Positions 5,542 through 8,748 of a stretch of 8,748 bases of DNA are shown piece by piece. The notes beneath the pieces were generated by a model. The model saw nothing but the letters and a program-made list of their open reading frames with translations, was not told where the DNA came from and made no database searches. Each line of letters starts with the position of its first letter. Within the stretch, counting starts at the first letter, position 1. Source of the DNA: Ilumatobacter sp. (GTDB lineage: Bacteria > Actinomycetota > Acidimicrobiia > Acidimicrobiales > Ilumatobacteraceae); the NCBI GenBank assembly GCA_029263275.1, contig JAJCXU010000430.1, positions 1 through 8,748 on the forward strand, read 5' to 3'. The translations under genes and the position numbers were made by a program.

Positions 5542-5790
5542 TCAGTCCTGTTTGGAGCCGACGCCGTTCCACTCATCGTCGTCGGACTCCCAGATGTCAT
5601 TGCGGTGGCTCGACGTGGCCTTCCAGTTCTCAGCCTCGCCCTTCGTGTCGTACGGTCCCAACGTCTGATCGGCGGGCCCGCGGTCTGCGGCCTGCACGGC
5701 GATGCGCTTGTCGAGGTCCCAATACCAATCGGTGTCGCCGGTCTCGACGACCCCATCGTCTTGCGGTTCTTCCATACCCCAGTCTCTCAT
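5542..5790 (-). CDS. Small acidic conserved protein of unknown function
   Basis: An 82-residue soluble protein with no signal peptide or membrane segment. The core reads WYWDLDKRIA (22-31), then DRGPADQTLGPYDTKGEAEN (36-55) and RNDIWESDDDEWN (63-75). The pattern of an aromatic strand, LGPY-[DP]-T-x-x-EAE, then a helix ending in R/N-x-x-W and an acidic tail is one I recall from small hypothetical proteins widespread in Actinobacteria; no biochemical role is known to me. The ATG at 5790 gives the longest form; a second ATG at 5775 would remove five residues. Neither has a clear ribosome binding site or TANNNT box. It is divergent from the RNA methyltransferase gene with a 37-bp gap, and rpe follows on the same strand 128 bp further on. 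Composition and conserved core argue that it is real despite its size. Confidence 0.72.
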   Translation of the reverse strand: MRDWGMEEPQDDGVVETGDTDWYWDLDKRIAVQAADRGPADQTLGPYDTKGEAENWKATSSHRNDIWESDDDEWNGVGSKQD

Positions 5791-5815
5791 GGTCTGGTTC
5801 GGTCGCGTGTCGTCC

Positions 5816-5821
5816 TACGCT
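5816..5821 (+). promoter_or_regulatory. Leaderless -10 box (TACGCT) of the RNA methyltransferase operon
   Basis: TACGCT ends 6 nt before the ATG at 5828, with no Shine-Dalgarno sequence. It would drive the methyltransferase and, through gene overlap, the sigma and anti-sigma genes. It also helps reject the 42-residue upstream extension of the frame (from 5702), which would run through the divergent small gene. Confidence 0.5.
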
Positions 5822-5827
5822 GAACCC

Positions 5828-7033
5828 ATGACACTGACCGTTCGTCCTGATCGCCTCGTCGCTGGCGGCGACGCCATGGCGCGTGACGTCGACGGCCGCG
5901 TCGTCTTCGTGCGCGGCGCGTTGCCGGGTGAAGAGGTCGAGGTTGCGATCGAGTCGGAGAAGAAGGATTTTGCGCGCGGCGCAGTCGGGGAAGTACTTGA
6001 AGCGTCTCCCGACCGAATCGAACCACAGTGCTATCACCGTCGAGCAGGGTGCGGCGGCTGCGGTTGGATGCACATTGATCCGCTCGCCCAACTCGAAGCG
6101 AAGACCGAGATCGTGCGCGAATCTCTCCGTCGCATCGGCCGCCTCGACCCCGACCTCGTTGATGGCATCGTCGACATGGGCAATGCGGTGCACCCGTTCC
6201 GGTATCGCACGACCATCCGCGTCGTCGGCGGACCCGATGGCGGTCTGGGATTCCGAGAGGAGGGCACCAACACCGTGCTGCCCATCAACAGCTGCGACGT
6301 GGCTGATCTCGTGCTGTCCGACCTCCTGCCCCAATTGGCCATCGCACCCGGCGTCGAAGTGACGCTGCGAACCTCGACCTCGACGGGCGCCGTCACAGCG
6401 CGCTGGACCAAGCCGAAAGGCAAGCCCGGTACGGGCCTGGTCAGTGGCATCCCCGACACCGTTCACATCGGCGATCGGGCGTTCTTGACCGAGGATGTCG
6501 ACGGTCGCGAGCTGCGCGTGTCGGCAGGTTCGTTCTTCCAGTCCGGCGTTGAGGCCGCGGAGTTGTTGATCGACGCCGTCCGCCGCGCTGCGCCAGAACT
6601 CGCCACCGCGCGGCACGCGGTCGATGCGTACGGCGGCGTGGGACTGTTCGCCGCCACGGTGATGGCCGACGTGGCCAAGGTGACCTTGATCGAATCGTCG
6701 AAGTCGTCGTGTTTCGATGCCGAGCACAACCTGGCTGGTCGCGACGTCAACATCGTCCGCGGCGAAGTCGGCAACTGGGCCGCCCCCGATGGTGCTCCCA
6801 TCGATGTGATCGTCGCTGATCCGGCACGACCCGGCCTCGGCAAGCCCGGAGTGAATGCGCTGGTCACCGCGTCGCCAGCGCCGATCGTGCTCGTCAGCTG
6901 TGACCCCGTCTCCTTGGCGCGCGACACCACCCTGCTCGCGGCAGCTGGCTACCGGCCCGAGCGGGTGGAGGTCCTCGATCTCTTTCCGCAGACGCACCAC
7001 GTCGAGACGGTCACGAGGTTCACGCACCAGTGA
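5828..7033 (+). CDS. TrmA/RlmD-family SAM-dependent RNA (uracil-5-)methyltransferase with 4Fe-4S site
   Basis: A 401-residue enzyme that methylates C5 of a uridine in tRNA or rRNA using S-adenosylmethionine. An N-terminal TRAM RNA-binding domain (about 5-60) is followed by iron-sulfur Cys residues C68, C75, C78 (CGGCGWMH) and C156 (INSCD), as in RlmD/RumA-like members. The catalytic half has FFQSG (236-240), the SAM loop DAYGGVGLF (266-274), DPARPGLG (331-338), the nucleophile Cys358 in SCDPVSLARD, and the C-terminal LDLFPQTHHVETV with the general-base Glu393. All key residues are present, so the enzyme should be active. The target base (23S rRNA U1939-type, U747-type or tRNA U54) cannot be told; in Actinobacteria one such protein often replaces several. 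ATG 5828 is supported by the TACGCT box and the VRPDRLVAGG start. The stop overlaps the sigma factor start by 4 bp (GTGA). Confidence 0.95.
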   Translation: MTLTVRPDRLVAGGDAMARDVDGRVVFVRGALPGEEVEVAIESEKKDFARGAVGEVLEASPDRIEPQCYHRRAGCGGCGWMHIDPLAQLEAKTEIVRESLRRIGRLDPDLVDGIVDMGNAVHPFRYRTTIRVVGGPDGGLGFREEGTNTVLPINSCDVADLVLSDLLPQLAIAPGVEVTLRTSTSTGAVTARWTKPKGKPGTGLVSGIPDTVHIGDRAFLTEDVDGRELRVSAGSFFQSGVEAAELLIDAVRRAAPELATARHAVDAYGGVGLFAATVMADVAKVTLIESSKSSCFDAEHNLAGRDVNIVRGEVGNWAAPDGAPIDVIVADPARPGLGKPGVNALVTASPAPIVLVSCDPVSLARDTTLLAAAGYRPERVEVLDLFPQTHHVETVTRFTHQ

Positions 7034-7692
7034 CCGGCGAGCCCCTTCCGCCACCGTCGGAGAATTCTCCGACGGCGAGACATCCGGATCCGCCGGGGCT
7101 CCGTACACCTGATGTGAAGTCCGAATACACAGAGGCGTCCGATGCTGCACTCGTTGTGTCGATCGGGCGATATCAGCAGTCCGCGCTCGCCGAGGCGTAT
7201 CGACGCAACGCCGGCGCCGTCTTCGGGTTGGCCAAACGACTGTTGAGCGATCATGCGCGTGCCGAAGAGGTCGTGCAGGAAGTGTTCCTCAGGCTGTGGA
7301 ACACCCCCGAGCGGTTCGACCCCGAACGCGGCACGCTCCGCAGCTACCTGTTGGCACAGACACACGGGCGGGCAGTGGACATCATCCGCTCTGATGTCGC
7401 ACGCCGCAATCGAGAAGAACGCGAATCGCGCGTTCAGGCCGAAGGTGGCTACGACCTCGCCCGAGAGGTCTGGGACATGGCGCTGGCAGGTCACGTGCGC
7501 GACGCGATGTCCGTGCTCAACGAGGGTGAGCGGGCAGCGATCGAACTCGCCTACTTCGGTGGCCGCACATACAAAGAGGCCGCCGATGAACTCGGTGAGG
7601 CAGAGGGCACGGTCAAGAGCAGAATTCGAGTCGGACTGAAGCGACTCCGAGCGGAGCTGGTGCAAGCCGGCGTGACGGTTGGATCGGAATGA
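7030..7692 (+). CDS. ECF (sigma-70 family group 4) RNA polymerase sigma factor
   Basis: A 220-residue extracytoplasmic-function sigma factor that redirects RNA polymerase when its anti-sigma factor lets it go. Region 2 spans about 52-126: AYRRNAGAVFGLAKRLL, then EEVVQEVFLRLW (79-90, core binding) and RSYLLAQTHGRAVDIIRSD (104-122, -10 recognition). A variable linker follows, then region 4 (about 158-210) with a helix-turn-helix, YKEAADELGEAEGTVKSRIR (181-200), for the -35. There is no region 3, as usual for ECF factors. It resembles SigK-type factors, which fits the RskA-like partner. The start is uncertain: GTG 7030 overlaps the methyltransferase stop (GTGA), but the first 28 residues are proline-rich, unlike the family, and cover a perfect palindrome. 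GTG 7114 (residue 29) would give 192 residues, a typical ECF length. The stop overlaps the anti-sigma start (ATGA). Confidence 0.93.
   Translation: MTGEPLPPPSENSPTARHPDPPGLRTPDVKSEYTEASDAALVVSIGRYQQSALAEAYRRNAGAVFGLAKRLLSDHARAEEVVQEVFLRLWNTPERFDPERGTLRSYLLAQTHGRAVDIIRSDVARRNREERESRVQAEGGYDLAREVWDMALAGHVRDAMSVLNEGERAAIELAYFGGRTYKEAADELGEAEGTVKSRIRVGLKRLRAELVQAGVTVGSE
7054..7075 (+). repeat. Perfect 22-bp palindrome at the methyltransferase/sigma junction
   Basis: The half-site CCGTCGGAGAA is followed at once by its exact reverse complement, centred on GAATTC. As RNA it would fold into a 9-bp GC-rich stem with an AATT loop. It lies 21 bp past the methyltransferase stop, inside the annotated sigma frame, where it encodes PPSENSPTA-like residues of no known fold. 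There is no T-run after it. Two readings suit it: a U-less terminator or attenuator controlling sigma expression, or a dimeric regulator's operator. Either would favour the downstream sigma start at 7114. Confidence 0.6.
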
Positions 7693-8468
7693 TGATGGGT
7701 GGAAGCATGGACGACGGGGCCGACGCGGGCGACGGCTACGAGCTCGATGAGTTGCTGGGCGCCTACGCCCTCGATGCCGTCTCGCCCGACGAGGCACGTC
7801 GCGTCGAGGACTACCTCGCCGTCAACCCGAAGGCCGCCGCCGAGGTCCGGGAGCACCGCGAGGTCGCAACGATGTTGGCGTTTACGGGGATGGACGCCCC
7901 TGAAGGTCTCTGGAGCCGGATCGAGCAGGAACTCGACTCGCCAGCGCCGGTACCCGGGCCCGAGTTGGCCAAGGTGATGTCGATCGACGACGCACCGCGC
8001 CGTCGCCGATTCGCCACGATCGCTCCGTGGGTCGCCTCTGCAGCGGCGGCGGCAATCGTGGCCGTCGTTGCGATTGGCATCGCCGACCGGGCGACAGCTC
8101 CGATCAACCCGCTCGTGGCCGCCTATGAAGAAGCTGAAGCCGACCGTGACTCGGTCAGGGCAACGCTCGTCGCCGACGGGTCGTCGTTCGAAGCGGTCGC
8201 GGTCATCGACCAAGACGGACATGGCTTCGTCCGGGCGGGAGAGCTCCCTGCACTCGGTGCCGATCAGACGTATCAGCTCTGGGGAGTGGTCGATACCGGC
8301 GCGAGCGATCCTGACGTGATCTCGCTCGGAATCTTTGGGCCGAACCCAGAGCTCGAAACGTTCACGACCGAGACGCCAGTCCTCGCGCTCGCGATCACGA
8401 TCGAAGCAGCACCAGGTGTCATCTCGAATGGCAACCCGGAGGGCAGTTACGTCGGAGCCGTCGGTTGA
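7689..8468 (+). CDS. RskA-like membrane anti-sigma factor
   Basis: A 259-residue single-pass membrane protein that should hold the adjacent ECF sigma factor inactive at the membrane. The cytoplasmic N-terminal part (about 17-85) has the helical RskA pattern YELDELLGAYALDAVSPDEA, followed by RRVEDYLAVNP and LWSRIEQEL; it has no HxxxCxxC zinc motif. After the basic RRRR (104-107) comes one transmembrane helix (about 108-132, APWVASAAAAAIVAVVAIGI). The extracytoplasmic domain (about 158-259) is the RskA C-terminal type, with DQTYQLWGVV (192-201), SLGIF (212-216) and LAITIEAAPG (234-243). In this family release comes by regulated proteolysis or redox sensing; this copy has no Cys at all, so a thiol switch is unlikely. 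ATG 7689 overlaps the sigma stop (ATGA), so the two should be translationally coupled. ATG 7692, 7695 and 7707 are alternatives. Confidence 0.92.
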   Translation: MMMGGSMDDGADAGDGYELDELLGAYALDAVSPDEARRVEDYLAVNPKAAAEVREHREVATMLAFTGMDAPEGLWSRIEQELDSPAPVPGPELAKVMSIDDAPRRRRFATIAPWVASAAAAAIVAVVAIGIADRATAPINPLVAAYEEAEADRDSVRATLVADGSSFEAVAVIDQDGHGFVRAGELPALGADQTYQLWGVVDTGASDPDVISLGIFGPNPELETFTTETPVLALAITIEAAPGVISNGNPEGSYVGAVG

Positions 8469-8485
8469 TGATCGGGGCGGCCGCG

Positions 8486-8491
8486 TAGCCT
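8486..8491 (+). promoter_or_regulatory. Leaderless -10 box (TAGCCT) of the pseudouridine phosphate glycosidase gene
   Basis: TAGCCT lies 6 nt before the GTG start at 8498 in the 29-bp gap after the anti-sigma gene. It suggests this gene has its own leaderless transcript instead of depending on the sigma operon. An alternative is weak initiation from the GGGG just before the GTG, which is too close for a normal Shine-Dalgarno site. Confidence 0.4.
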
Positions 8492-8497
8492 GCCGGG

Positions 8498-8748
8498 GTG
8501 ATCGAACCGAAGTTGTCCCTCGAGGTTGCCGACGCGCTCGCCGCTGGCGATGCGGTTGTCGCACTCGAGTCCACCATCTTTTCAAACCTGGGTCTCCCGT
8601 CGCCGTCGAATGCTGACGCGCTCGAACGTTGCCTCGGCGCCATTCGGCGTGGGGGAGCAGTTCCTGCCGTGACCGCAGTGCTCGATGGCGAGGTCCGACT
8701 GGGCCTCGAAGCTGCGGAGCACGATCGCATTCTGGGCTCGGCGCGCAA
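8498..8748 (+). CDS. psuG: Pseudouridine-5'-phosphate glycosidase, N-terminal part (3' end outside window)
   Basis: Translation from the GTG at 8498 runs open to the window end (83 codons): IEPKLSLEVADALAAGDAV, then the family signature VALESTIF (20-27), LGLPSPSNADAL, and the stretch GAVPAVTAVLDGEVRLGL (53-70). PsuG-family enzymes reversibly cleave pseudouridine 5'-phosphate to uracil and ribose 5-phosphate, salvaging modified RNA nucleosides in the cytoplasm. The conserved Glu of ALEST is present. The catalytic Lys lies further downstream and cannot be checked. The usual HGMPYPQN segment reads LGLPSPSN here. A partner pseudouridine kinase (PsuK) is not in view and may follow. Because the frame has no stop inside the window it could be missed by a simple ORF search. 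Confidence 0.88.
   Translation, partial: MIEPKLSLEVADALAAGDAVVALESTIFSNLGLPSPSNADALERCLGAIRRGGAVPAVTAVLDGEVRLGLEAAEHDRILGSAR

Noticed and set aside
5702..5827. 42-residue N-terminal extension of the RNA methyltransferase
   Set aside because: It would be antisense to the small acidic gene and lacks TRAM-domain similarity; the family start matches ATG 5828.
5630..7150. 506-codon open frame on the minus strand opposite the RNA methyltransferase
   Set aside because: It lies antisense to a gene with complete catalytic motifs, overlaps the small acidic gene, has no recognisable domain, and is the kind of long antisense frame that C-ending codons create in GC-rich DNA.
7551..8585. 344-codon minus-strand frame opposite the anti-sigma gene
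   Set aside because: Antisense to a clear RskA-like protein and crossing into psuG; no domain recognised.

Overview
The window is high-GC bacterial DNA with an actinobacterial character, most like an Acidimicrobiia (Ilumatobacter-type) chromosome. This is inferred from three things: C-ending codons, a secreted N-terminal domain of the FVPVTPCR type that is common in that class, and repeated TANNNT boxes 6-7 nt before start codons, as in leaderless actinobacterial genes. There are nine protein genes, two of them cut by the window edges, and no rRNA, tRNA or CRISPR array that I can see.

Layout. 3-1277 (+): C-terminal half of an AddA/RecB-type helicase-nuclease. 1187-2245 (-): GHMP-family sugar kinase resembling glucuronokinase; its 3' end overlaps the helicase gene by 91 bp, tail to tail. 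2280-2876 (+): GNAT acetyltransferase, divergent from the kinase with a 34-bp gap. 2913-4675: a secreted-protein gene (3136-4530) with 11 repeats of 15-16 residues, bracketed by two inverted copies of a 124/125-bp element that itself has terminal inverted repeats. 4730-5413 (-): ribulose-phosphate 3-epimerase. 5542-5790 (-): small acidic conserved protein. 5828-7033 (+): TrmA/RlmD-type RNA uracil methyltransferase, followed with 4-bp overlaps by an ECF sigma factor (7030-7692) and its RskA-like membrane anti-sigma factor (7689-8468). 8498 to the end (+): start of a pseudouridine-5'-phosphate glycosidase gene.

The metabolic and RNA-modification genes look like ordinary core chromosome. The clearest gene team is the sigma/anti-sigma pair, probably co-transcribed with the methyltransferase. 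The least ordinary region is 2913-4675. There a repeat-rich exported protein lies between inverted MITE-like elements, has a ribosome binding site where its neighbours look leaderless, and shows an abrupt change in codon use at a domain boundary. A GGAAC-N15-CGTT sequence upstream of it resembles an ECF-sigma promoter. A perfect 22-bp palindrome at the methyltransferase/sigma junction is the second unexplained signal.
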